A DNA stretch of 12,871 nucleotides from an uncultured Faecalibacterium sp. (lineage in GTDB: Bacteria > Bacillota > Clostridia > Oscillospirales > Ruminococcaceae), in assembly GCA_934553285.1 (NCBI GenBank), contig CAKTFD010000064.1, positions 1-12,871 on the forward strand, given 5' to 3'. A program made the translations under genes and the position numbers. Below, piece after piece: positions 1 to 6,568 of this stretch. Under the pieces are notes generated by a model. The model ran no database searches, was not told the DNA's origin, and saw nothing but the letters and a program-made list of their open reading frames with translations. Within the stretch, counting starts at the first letter, position 1. Every line of letters starts with the position of its first letter.

Positions 1-75
1 CACATCGGCGGCATCGCCGTGGATGAGGTAGCCGTTTTCGGTCTTTTCAAAGGATTCAAAACTACGCAGCAGCAT
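1..75 (-). CDS. Partial GH31-like protein, N-terminus only
   Basis: The first 25 codons of a minus-strand gene are visible before the window ends; they start with MLLRSFESFEKTENGYLIHG. The ATG at 75 has a GGAGG Shine-Dalgarno with 8 nt spacing (84-88). The peptide matches the N-terminus of the neighbouring GH31 in layout: a short lead-in, an F-x(3)-E-[RK] segment, a Gly-aromatic/Phe-Leu stretch, His, then an Asp-Ala-Asp or Asn-Ala-Asp turn. I infer a second, paralogous family 31 glycosidase. It begins 25 nt after the first one stops, with no terminator between them, so the two are probably co-transcribed. The catalytic part lies outside the window, so the assignment rests only on this short resemblance. 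Confidence 0.55.
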   Translation of the reverse strand, partial: MLLRSFESFEKTENGYLIHGDAADV

Positions 76-100
76 AAAAGGTTCCTCCGTGTAGTGTTGC

Positions 101-2596
101 TTACATACCGATCAGGTCGAACTGCTCAAACGAAACGGTCAGGTTGTGATCCTTGGCGGGGTTTGCGTACTTGACCTCCACCGCCTTTTTGCTCTGGCTG
201 TAATACCAGCCCTCGGCAGCGGCATCGAACTTGCGGCGGTTGAGGAAGTGCTCGATCTTGCGGCCATCCAGCGTGACCCAGAAGGGGCTCTTTTCCTTGG
301 CGATCATCTCCACCTTGATGGTCTCCACGGTGTCCTTGTAGCTGCCCTCGGCGGCAAAGTCCATGGTCACGCGCTCGCCTGCGGTGGTGGTGATGGTGGT
401 CTTGCGGTACACGCCGCTCTTGAAATCGTTGGTAACGCCATCGTCATCGTACAGGGTCGTAGTGGTCTTGCCCTTGGGTGCCACGATGAGGTGCAGAGCG
501 GTGGTGTGGTCGCCCTCCATGGTCATCAGCTGGTTGTCTGCCATGGCGATCACTGCGCCCTCGCGGACGAACATGGGGATGGTGGCCATGGTGACCGGCA
601 CTTCGATGGTCTGGCCGCCCTCGTAGCAGCGGAACTTATCGTTCCAGTCGTACCACTTGCAGCCTGCGGGCAGGTAGACGGTGCGGGTCTTGGCACCATC
701 TTCCAGAACGTTGGCCACCAGGATATCCCGGCCGAACAGGAACTCAAAGCTCTCCTCCCAGACCTTGGGGTCATCCTGGAAGTCGTAGACCAGGGCACGC
801 ATGATGGGTGCGCCGGTCTGGCTGGCCTCGTACTCAGCGCTGTAGAGATACGGGGTAAAGCGGTAGCGCAGCAGGATGGCATCCCGGATAAGGTCGGTAG
901 ACTCGTGGAACATCCACGGCTCGGTAACGGTGTTATCGTTGGAAGCGGAGTGGATGGAGAAGCGGGCCTGGAAGATGCCGTTCTGCACCCAGCGGACGAA
1001 CAGCTCCTCGGTGGGGGCGGGGCCGGCAAAGCCGCCGATATCGCCGCCCTCGTTGGGCTGGCCGGACAGGCCCATGCCGGTGATGATGGGGATATTGTAT
1101 TTCAGGGTCTTCCAGCTGGTGTAGTTATCGCCGCACCAGGTCTGGGCGTAGCGCTGGATGCCGGAGCTGCCGCTGCGGCAGACCATGTAGGGGCGGGCGT
1201 TGGGATCATGGTCGGTCACGGCCTCTGCGCTCATCCGGCACATCAGGGTGCTCATGATGGGCTTGAGCTGGGCAATGGTGCCGCCCTTGCCGTCAAAATC
1301 GCAGATGCACTCCTGATCCATCAGGCTGTCGTACTCGCAGTTATCGTTCCAGACGGAATCGGTGCCCACGGCGATGATGGACTCGGTGAGGTACTTTTTC
1401 CAGGCTGCGCGGCCTTCGGGTTTGGTGTAATCCCAGAATGCGCCATCGCCGCCCCACCATTTGCCTACGCCGTAGGTCTCCGGGTGTTTGCTGTCCCGGA
1501 CAAAGACATCATCTTTCAGGAACTCGTCAAACCGGGGGTGGCACAGCAGCATACCGGGCTTGACGTTGGGCACGTTCTGGGCGTGCTTTGCGTTCATGGC
1601 TGCAAAGTATGCCTTGGGGTCCTTGAAGCGGTCGGTGTTCCAGGTAAAGAAGCAGCGCTTGCCGTTGTAGGTAGCGTAGCCGCTGGACAGGTGGAAGCCA
1701 TCGATGGGGAAGCCTTCTTCCTTGATGGTATCGATAAAGCCCAGCACGGCATCATCGCTGTCCTTTTCCAGCTCGGGGTAGTACATGCTGGAGCCCTGGT
1801 AGCCCAGTGCACGCTTGGGCAGCAGGGCCGGGCGGCCGGTCAGCAGGGTGTAGTTGTCCACGATGCGGGCAATGGTGTCGCCGCCGATCAGGAAGCAGTC
1901 CAGATCACCGCCGTCTGCCTGGAAGTAGGTGTAGCGGGGCCAGTAGTTGCTCTTTTCGCAGCCCATGTTGAAAACGGACTCGTAGAAGTTGTGGTAGAAC
2001 ACGCCCACTGCCTTGTGGGTGTCGCGGTCCAGCCGGATGTAGAAGGGGATGTGCTTATACAGGGTATCCATCTTCTCGGCATCGTAGCCCATGGCATCGG
2101 TGGCGCGCTCCCGCTGGAAGGTCTTGTTCTTATCCAGCAGGCCGGTCTTTTCGCCAAAGCCGTAGAAGCAGTCGTCCTCCTTCATCCGGCTGTAAGCCAC
2201 CACGCGGTTGTTGGAATCCTTGACGAAGGGGTTGCCGGGCAGGGTGCTGTACAGCTCGGAGCCATCGGCAGCCAGCAGCTTGAAGTTGATGGGGTCCTTG
2301 TCCACCACCAGGGTCACCTTGCCGGTGGCAAAGGTGATGGCGGCATCGTCCTCGGTGACCTGGGCTGCAAAAGGCTCCACCCGGGTGCGCTCATTCTTGA
2401 ACAGCGCATCCATGCGGTCCTCCCAGGCGGTGGTCATCAGGATGTAGGACTCCTCTGCCAGCTCGTGGTCAAAGCTGGCGCGGACGCGGACGATCTCATC
2501 GGTCACAAAGCAGATCTTGATATCTGCGTTATCAGTATGCAGCAGAAAAGCGCCGTCTTTGCGCTCCATGCCGGTAAAACGGGAGCAGATCTCCAT
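101..2596 (-). CDS. Glycoside hydrolase family 31 (alpha-glucosidase/alpha-xylosidase type)
   Basis: An 831-residue retaining alpha-glycosidase with no signal peptide or membrane segment, so it acts in the cytoplasm. Residues 1-260 look like the N-terminal beta-sandwich; FGEKTG (about 147-151) is the family motif just before the barrel. The catalytic barrel holds DGFHLSSGY (299-306), the nucleophile in WNDNCEY (Asp418 by family analogy) and the acid/base in WCGDN (Asp490), followed by GGDIGGF (517-523) and HSASND (549-554). The C-terminal 200 residues are the usual beta domains. I chose the start MEICSRF at 2596 because GAGAGG sits about 10 nt upstream; an in-frame ATG at 2605 is only 1 nt from that site, and a further in-frame ATG at 2641 lies inside the terminator stem. 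The gene follows the TRAP genes and probably acts on an imported glycoside. GH31 also contains xylosidases, galactosidases and sulfoquinovosidases, so substrate and linkage remain open. Confidence 0.93.
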   Translation of the reverse strand: MEICSRFTGMERKDGAFLLHTDNADIKICFVTDEIVRVRASFDHELAEESYILMTTAWEDRMDALFKNERTRVEPFAAQVTEDDAAITFATGKVTLVVDKDPINFKLLAADGSELYSTLPGNPFVKDSNNRVVAYSRMKEDDCFYGFGEKTGLLDKNKTFQRERATDAMGYDAEKMDTLYKHIPFYIRLDRDTHKAVGVFYHNFYESVFNMGCEKSNYWPRYTYFQADGGDLDCFLIGGDTIARIVDNYTLLTGRPALLPKRALGYQGSSMYYPELEKDSDDAVLGFIDTIKEEGFPIDGFHLSSGYATYNGKRCFFTWNTDRFKDPKAYFAAMNAKHAQNVPNVKPGMLLCHPRFDEFLKDDVFVRDSKHPETYGVGKWWGGDGAFWDYTKPEGRAAWKKYLTESIIAVGTDSVWNDNCEYDSLMDQECICDFDGKGGTIAQLKPIMSTLMCRMSAEAVTDHDPNARPYMVCRSGSSGIQRYAQTWCGDNYTSWKTLKYNIPIITGMGLSGQPNEGGDIGGFAGPAPTEELFVRWVQNGIFQARFSIHSASNDNTVTEPWMFHESTDLIRDAILLRYRFTPYLYSAEYEASQTGAPIMRALVYDFQDDPKVWEESFEFLFGRDILVANVLEDGAKTRTVYLPAGCKWYDWNDKFRCYEGGQTIEVPVTMATIPMFVREGAVIAMADNQLMTMEGDHTTALHLIVAPKGKTTTTLYDDDGVTNDFKSGVYRKTTITTTAGERVTMDFAAEGSYKDTVETIKVEMIAKEKSPFWVTLDGRKIEHFLNRRKFDAAAEGWYYSQSKKAVEVKYANPAKDHNLTVSFEQFDLIGM

Positions 2597-2626
2597 AATT
2601 TTCATTCCTCTCAGTCGATTTTTGAG

Positions 2627-2680
2627 AAAAAAAGCCCCCATTCCCCCTCAGACGCATGTTATCCTCAGAGAAATGGGGGC
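2627..2680 (-). terminator. Intrinsic terminator between dctM and the GH31 gene
   Basis: A perfect 9-bp inverted repeat, GCCCCCATT (2672-2680, read on the minus strand) and AATGGGGGC (2634-2642), is followed on the minus strand by seven T residues (2627-2633). The 29-nt loop is longer than usual. The hairpin lies 37 nt after the dctM stop codon, and its T tract ends only about 30 nt before the GH31 start, so there is no room for a promoter after it. It probably acts as a partial terminator that lowers GH31 expression relative to the transporter. Confidence 0.75.
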
Positions 2681-2716
2681 AACGATTCATATTGCTTGAC
2701 CCGGAACAGTCAGGGC

Positions 2717-4036
2717 TTAGAACGTCCAGCCCAGGCTGGGCACCAGACCGCACAGGTACGGGATGCACAGCGAGATGGCCGGGATAAAGGTGACCAGGAA
2801 CAGTGCCACAACCATGGCGGTGAACAGCGGCACGATGTACTTGGTAACACCCTCGATCTTGACCTTGCCAACGCCGCAGCCCACGAACAGGCAGGAGCCG
2901 ACCGGCGGGGTAACGGAGCCGATGCCCAGGTTCATGATGAGCATGATGCCGAACTGCACATCGCTCATGCCGATGCTGCGGGTGATGGGCAGGAAGATGG
3001 GGGTGAAGATCAGGACCGCAGGGGTCAGATCCAGGAACATACCCATGACCAGCAGGAAGACGTTCATGACCAGCAGGATGACATAGCGGTTGCTGGAAAT
3101 GCTCATCAGAGCGTTGCTGATCGCGGCAGGGATGCCGGAGTAGCTCATGACGTAGGACATGATGGAGGAAGCAGCGATCAGGAACAGGATGGTAGCACTG
3201 CTCTCCATGGTGTCGGCCAGCAGATCGTAGAAGCTCTTAAAGGTCATCTCCTTGTACAGGATGGACAGCAGGCCGCAGTACAGGCAGAGCACGACACCGG
3301 CCTCGGTGGCGGTGAAGAAGCCTGCCAGGATGCCGCCCATGACGATGATGACGGCCAGCAGGGAGGGCACTGCATCGATGATGATCTTGATGGCGGGATC
3401 GGGATCCTTGACGTCAGAGGACTTATAGCCCTTCTTGACGGCGATGAACACGGCCAGGCCAGCCACGCACAGGCCCATCAGGATGCCGGGCAGGTAACCG
3501 CCCATGAACAGGGCTGCCACCGAAACGCCGCCGGCGGTGATGGAGTAAAGGATCAGCGGACCGGACGGGGGGATCAGGATGCCGGTAGGTGCAGAGCAGA
3601 TATTAACTGCTGCAGAGTAGTTGGGGTCGTAGCCTTCGTCCAGCTCCAGCGGGGCCATGATGGAACCCATGGCAGAGGTAGCTGCCACAGAGGAACCGGA
3701 AACTGCACCAAAGAACATGTTGGCCAGAACGTTGGTAGCGGCCAGGTAGCCGGGCATCTTGCCCACGGCCAGGCGTGCCAGACGGACAAGGCGCTTAGCG
3801 ATGCCGCCCTTGTTCATGATGTTGCCGCCCAGAGAGAAGAAGGGCAGAGCCAGCAGGGAGAAGGAGTCGATGCCGGAGAAGCAGCGCTGGGCTGCAGTCA
3901 GGGCAAAGATGGCGGGATCCATGCTGAACAGCGCCGTAAAGATGGATGCGATGCCGATGCCTGCCGAGATAGGCACACCGGCCAGCAGCATCACAAAAAA
4001 GGAACCGAACAACAGTAACGTAGCCTGTGCAACCAT
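2717..4036 (-). CDS. dctM: TRAP transporter large permease, DctM family
   Basis: A 439-residue integral membrane protein, the normal length for the large subunit of a tripartite ATP-independent periplasmic (TRAP) transporter. It forms the Na+- or H+-coupled translocation channel. Family hallmarks are visible: FGAVSGSSVAATSAMG (about 109-124), GILIPPSGPLILY (152-164), GFFTATEAG (239-247), MFLDLTPAVLIFTP (333-346) and GSVTPPVG (373-380), set among about a dozen hydrophobic segments. The start ATG at 4036 overlaps the dctQ stop codon by one base (TAATG), and GGAGG lies 9 nt upstream inside dctQ, so translation is probably coupled. A terminator follows 37 nt after the stop. Family assignment is secure; the solute is not deducible from this subunit. 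Confidence 0.96.
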   Translation of the reverse strand: MVAQATLLLFGSFFVMLLAGVPISAGIGIASIFTALFSMDPAIFALTAAQRCFSGIDSFSLLALPFFSLGGNIMNKGGIAKRLVRLARLAVGKMPGYLAATNVLANMFFGAVSGSSVAATSAMGSIMAPLELDEGYDPNYSAAVNICSAPTGILIPPSGPLILYSITAGGVSVAALFMGGYLPGILMGLCVAGLAVFIAVKKGYKSSDVKDPDPAIKIIIDAVPSLLAVIIVMGGILAGFFTATEAGVVLCLYCGLLSILYKEMTFKSFYDLLADTMESSATILFLIAASSIMSYVMSYSGIPAAISNALMSISSNRYVILLVMNVFLLVMGMFLDLTPAVLIFTPIFLPITRSIGMSDVQFGIMLIMNLGIGSVTPPVGSCLFVGCGVGKVKIEGVTKYIVPLFTAMVVALFLVTFIPAISLCIPYLCGLVPSLGWTF

Positions 4037-4524
4037 TATGCGTTTCCTCCTTTCTTTTCCTTATGCTCCGCGAAAAGCTGCACGTATTTCAGCACGCGGG
4101 CCAGAATGATGAAGATGCCGGAGATCGGCAGGATGGAATACAGGAACTTGAAGGGGATACGCATGACCGAGGAAACGTTGGTGGCGTTTGCGGTCAGCTT
4201 CCAGCCGCCGTAAACAAAGACGTAGCCCACAAAGAACACGATGGCGGCCTCGATGAACACGCTGAGCACGATGTTGAACGCACCCTTTGCGCGGCCCTTG
4301 ACCAAATCCAGTGCCAGGTGCTTATCCTTGTAGAAGCAGTAGGCAGAACCGATCATGGAGGCCCAGATCAGGACATAGCGCAGAAACTCGTCCGTTACGG
4401 TGGAGGGGTTGCGCAGGACCCAGCGGGTAAAGATCTGCCAGGTGCCGCCTGCCAGCAGGGCAAACATTGCCACTGCCATGAGGAAGCGCATGACATTATC
4501 CAGAATTTTATCCAGTTTTTTCAC
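4036..4524 (-). CDS. dctQ: TRAP transporter small permease, DctQ family
   Basis: A 162-residue four-helix membrane protein with hydrophobic stretches near residues 12-32, 50-65, 84-108 and 126-148. The conserved DctQ block appears as TDEFLRY(44-50), then WASMIGSAY and a KDKH turn before helix 3. It forms the membrane complex with DctM. The start is a GTG at 4524, chosen because AAGGAG lies 8 nt upstream and the N-terminus (KKLDKILDN) is typical of the family; the next ATG would delete part of helix 1. The stop overlaps the dctM start by one base. It is separated from dctP by 102 nt that contain a strong hairpin. Confidence 0.94.
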   Translation of the reverse strand: MKKLDKILDNVMRFLMAVAMFALLAGGTWQIFTRWVLRNPSTVTDEFLRYVLIWASMIGSAYCFYKDKHLALDLVKGRAKGAFNIVLSVFIEAAIVFFVGYVFVYGGWKLTANATNVSSVMRIPFKFLYSILPISGIFIILARVLKYVQLFAEHKEKKGGNA

Positions 4525-4548
4525 AAGATCATCTCCTTGAGTTCATTC

Positions 4549-4598
4549 CCTCCCGCGCAGCTGCGGGCAGCACTGTGCGCCGCCCGCAGCATGGGAGG
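4549..4598 (-). promoter_or_regulatory. Intercistronic stem-loop between dctP and dctQ
   Basis: A perfect 9-bp stem, GCTGCGGGC/GCCCGCAGC (4582-4590 with 4560-4568), encloses a 13-nt loop. It is extended by an outer 6-bp stem, CCTCCC/GGGAGG (4549-4554 with 4593-4598), across an asymmetric internal loop. There is no T tract, so it is not a standard terminator. It sits between the binding-protein gene and the permease genes, where hairpins in other binding-protein-dependent systems protect the upstream mRNA and allow excess binding protein. That role is inferred here. Confidence 0.6.
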
Positions 4599-4626
4599 TA
4601 AGAATGGGAAGCCGACTGCCCGGCGC

Positions 4627-5661
4627 TTAGGCCATGGCGCGGATCTCTTCCACGATCGCGTAGGTGGTGGGGTTGGAGGTCTTGAGGTTCTCGTAGATGG
4701 GCTGCACAGCGGCCTGGAATGCGGCGATGTCCACATCCTTGACCAGCTCAACGCCGTTCTGGTTCACAGCCTTATCCAGCACTTCGTCCTCAAACTTCTT
4801 CCAGGCATCCTTGTACTCCTCGGTAGCGGTCTTAGCGCACTCGGACACGATGGACTTCTGCTCATCGGAGAACTTGTTCCACACGTTGGAGGAGATGACC
4901 ACCATATCGGGGATGCGGGTGTGCTCATCGAAGCAGTAATACTTGGTCACATCGCCGTGGTCACGCAGTGCGGTAACGTTGTTCTCAGCACCATCGATGA
5001 CGCCCTGCTGCATACCGGTGTAGATATCGCTGTAGCCCATAACGGTAGCGGAACCGCCCAGGCAGTTCATCATATCAATAGCCATCTGGCTGTCCATGGT
5101 GCGAATCTTCAGGCCCTTCAGGTCAGCCGGGGTGCGGATGGCGGTAGCCTTGGTGTAGAAGGAACGTGCGCCGGAATCCAGCCAGGTCAGGCCGCGGAAG
5201 CCCTGATCATCGGTGGACGCAAAGACAGCCTGTGCGGAGTCGCTGTCCATATAGCTGTAGTAGTGGGCCTGGTCGTCAAACACGTAAGGCACGGAGAAGG
5301 CGTTGTACTTCTCGCTGAAGTTGCCCAGGGTGGAAGCGGAGACCTTGGCCATATCCAGTGCGCCTGCCTGGATCTGGGAGATCATGTCAGCCTCGCTGCC
5401 CAGGGTGCCGTTGGGGATGATCTGGATATTGATGCTGCCGCCGGTCTTTTCCTTGACCTGCTCTGCAAAGCTGGTCAGCTGGATGTGCACAGCGTGGTCC
5501 TCGGCCAGGTTGTGGCCCAGTTTCAGGTTGAAGCTGCCGCCGGTGGCAGCAGCTGCGCCGGAACCGGCAGTGCTGCTGGAAGAACCGCCGCAAGCGGTGA
5601 GCAGAGCAGATGCACCAGCAACTGCCATGACCTGTACGAACTGTCTGCGAGTGATTTTCAT
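4627..5661 (-). CDS. dctP: TRAP transporter solute-binding lipoprotein, DctP family
   Basis: A 344-residue extracytoplasmic solute receptor anchored as a lipoprotein. The N-terminus has RRQF (5-8), a hydrophobic core and the lipobox LTAC with Cys24, followed by a Ser/Gly/Ala linker. The DctP fold is visible from about residue 44: GTLGSEADMISQIQAGALDM (85-104), then GLKIRTM with Arg187, which aligns with the arginine that binds the solute carboxylate in this family, and GYSDIYTGMQQGVIDGAENN (209-228). Arg166 is a second likely ligand contact. The conserved arginine points to an acidic solute such as a sugar acid, sialic-acid-like sugar or sulfonate. The start has GGAAGG upstream. It is the first TRAP gene and follows the YcxB-like gene by 84 nt. 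Confidence 0.95.
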   Translation of the reverse strand: MKITRRQFVQVMAVAGASALLTACGGSSSSTAGSGAAAATGGSFNLKLGHNLAEDHAVHIQLTSFAEQVKEKTGGSINIQIIPNGTLGSEADMISQIQAGALDMAKVSASTLGNFSEKYNAFSVPYVFDDQAHYYSYMDSDSAQAVFASTDDQGFRGLTWLDSGARSFYTKATAIRTPADLKGLKIRTMDSQMAIDMMNCLGGSATVMGYSDIYTGMQQGVIDGAENNVTALRDHGDVTKYYCFDEHTRIPDMVVISSNVWNKFSDEQKSIVSECAKTATEEYKDAWKKFEDEVLDKAVNQNGVELVKDVDIAAFQAAVQPIYENLKTSNPTTYAIVEEIRAMA

Positions 5662-5701
5662 AGTGATTTCCTTCCTTATCTTGTTCTTTCGTATCCCTCG
5701 A

Positions 5702-5721
5702 TCACAGCCAACCGGCTGTGA
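5702..5721. repeat. 20-bp inverted repeat upstream of dctP
   Basis: TCACAGCC and GGCTGTGA form a perfect 8-bp inverted repeat around a 4-nt centre. It lies 24 nt after the stop of the YcxB-like gene and 40 nt before the dctP start. It has no T tract in either direction and I see no good promoter around it, so it could be an mRNA-processing hairpin, a weak terminator or an operator. Confidence 0.4.
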
Positions 5722-5745
5722 AACAACATGATTGCGGTGCAGCGC

Positions 5746-6321
5746 TCAGGACGCGCTGCGCTGGAAGCGATCCTTTCCCATCTGGATCAGGTCTTTCAGG
5801 TTCAGGCCCCACAGGCTCTTGGAGCGCTGCCAGTCCTTGCCGGTCTCTTTTGCAAGCACCTTTGCAAACCGCTCCGGGTTTGCCGGCAGCAGGCTCCCCT
5901 TAGGGATCATAACAGCCATCTGCCGGTTCTGGAAGATGTAGAAATACTGGTCATCCTCCACCAGGCGGTCGATCTTTGCAAAGGGGATGTGGGCACCGTT
6001 TTCCACATCCACGCCGTTATCGTTGACCCTGCAGCTTACGGTGGTCTCGGCACCGCCCCGCTGCATGATGACCCCCTCGGCCGCCACACGGCTCAGAAAG
6101 TCCGGCATGGCGAACATGGTACAGCCCACCAGCAGGCAGAGCACCTTGACGAAGGCGGGGATGGCGGTAAACAAAGCTGCCATCACCAGCACAAAGGCCG
6201 CTGCGAGCCACAGCAGATGCCGCATCCCCTCGTAGGTGTAGAACTCTGTGCGGAACATCCGGCGGATGGTGTCATCATTAAAGACTACTTTGGCTTCAAA
6301 ATGATTCTTAGAGGTCTGCAT
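5746..6321 (-). CDS. Small membrane protein with YcxB-like C-terminal domain
   Basis: A 191-residue protein of unknown function. After a polar N-terminus with FYTYEGMR come two adjacent hydrophobic segments (about 35-56 and 57-73), then a soluble domain. Residues 95-140, running from SCRVNDNGVDVENG through FAKIDRLVEDDQYFYIF to MAVMIPKGSL, resemble the YcxB-like domain: a short beta pattern with an acidic Tyr-rich strand and an IPK turn. The start at 6321 is supported by AAGGAG 7 nt upstream; an in-frame ATG at 6342 lies upstream of that site. It is the first gene of the minus-strand run leading into the TRAP genes, and is transcribed divergently from the AraC regulator. A link to the transporter is suggested only by position. 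Domain recognition is from memory of the pattern and is moderately sure. Confidence 0.8.
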   Translation of the reverse strand: MQTSKNHFEAKVVFNDDTIRRMFRTEFYTYEGMRHLLWLAAAFVLVMAALFTAIPAFVKVLCLLVGCTMFAMPDFLSRVAAEGVIMQRGGAETTVSCRVNDNGVDVENGAHIPFAKIDRLVEDDQYFYIFQNRQMAVMIPKGSLLPANPERFAKVLAKETGKDWQRSKSLWGLNLKDLIQMGKDRFQRSAS

Positions 6322-6370
6322 GGACGGACTCCTTTCGGGCAATCACGAAATGCAACCAATGCATTCGTCA

Positions 6371-6406
6371 AAACTTACAAAAATGTTGAAACAGTTTTGT
6401 AAGTTT
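6371..6406. promoter_or_regulatory. 36-bp near-perfect palindrome, candidate operator
   Basis: Perfect 12-bp arms, AAACTTACAAAA (6371-6382) and TTTTGTAAGTTT (6395-6406), surround an inner inverted repeat TGTT-GA-AACA (6384-6393), so only one base pair in the whole 36 bp is mismatched (6383/6394). It lies between the divergent start codons, about 50 bp upstream of the YcxB-like gene and just downstream of its candidate -10 box. That fits a repressor or dimeric regulator site. In the minus-strand transcript it would also form a stable hairpin in the 5' leader. Confidence 0.65.
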
Positions 6407-6432
6407 GGTCAATCTCGTCTTCTTGCACCCTT

Positions 6433-6461
6433 ATAATACTAAAAATCGCGCTGTTTTTCAG
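6433..6461 (-). promoter_or_regulatory. Candidate promoter for the YcxB-like/TRAP/GH31 run
   Basis: On the minus strand CTGAAA (6456-6461) is followed after 17 nt by TATTAT (6433-6438). The -10 box matches 5 of 6 consensus bases and the -35 box 4 of 6. The predicted start near 6426 leaves a leader of about 105 nt that contains the 36-bp palindrome. The same bases read TATAAT on the plus strand (6432-6437), but that strand has no matching -35 box at normal spacing. Confidence 0.45.
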
Positions 6462-6469
6462 CCGATTTT
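6442..6469. repeat. Imperfect inverted repeat overlapping the candidate -35 region
   Basis: AAAATCG (6442-6448) and CGATTTT (6463-6469) are perfect 7-bp arms. Inside them GCTG/CAGC pairs around a TTTTT loop, with one unpaired C on the left. It overlaps the candidate minus-strand -35 box and could be a second regulator site. It is not a convincing terminator in either direction. Confidence 0.4.
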
Positions 6470-6481
6470 GTGATTTAAATG

Positions 6482-6510
6482 TTGCAAAATGTGATATATA
6501 CTGATATACT
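6482..6510 (+). promoter_or_regulatory. Promoter of the AraC-family regulator gene
   Basis: TTGCAA (6482-6487), a 17-nt spacer, and TATACT (6505-6510), with TGA immediately before the -10 box as an extended -10 element. The predicted start near 6517 gives a leader of about 50 nt before the ATG at 6569. This is a good vegetative-sigma-type match. Confidence 0.7.
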
Positions 6511-6568
6511 AGGGCAAAAAACGACGCAAAAACATGATTCTGGTTTTTTTAACAAAGGCAGGACGGCT

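Noticed and set aside
146..4018. A 1290-codon open frame on the plus strand antisense to the GH31 gene and dctM
   Set aside because: It runs across two real genes and their terminator, has low-complexity His/Gly/Ala/Val-rich composition, no family motif and no good ribosome binding site. It follows from the codon bias of the minus-strand genes. The same applies to long plus-strand frames at 4027-5721, 7577-9658 and 9484-11499.
5702..5721. Promoter of dctP around the inverted repeat
   Set aside because: TTGTTT and TTGGCT could serve as -35 boxes, but no acceptable -10 box follows at normal spacing.
6432..6437. TATAAT as the AraC gene promoter
   Set aside because: A perfect -10 hexamer, but no -35 box lies at 16-18 nt. 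TTGCAA-17-TATACT with an extended -10 at 6482-6510 is better placed.
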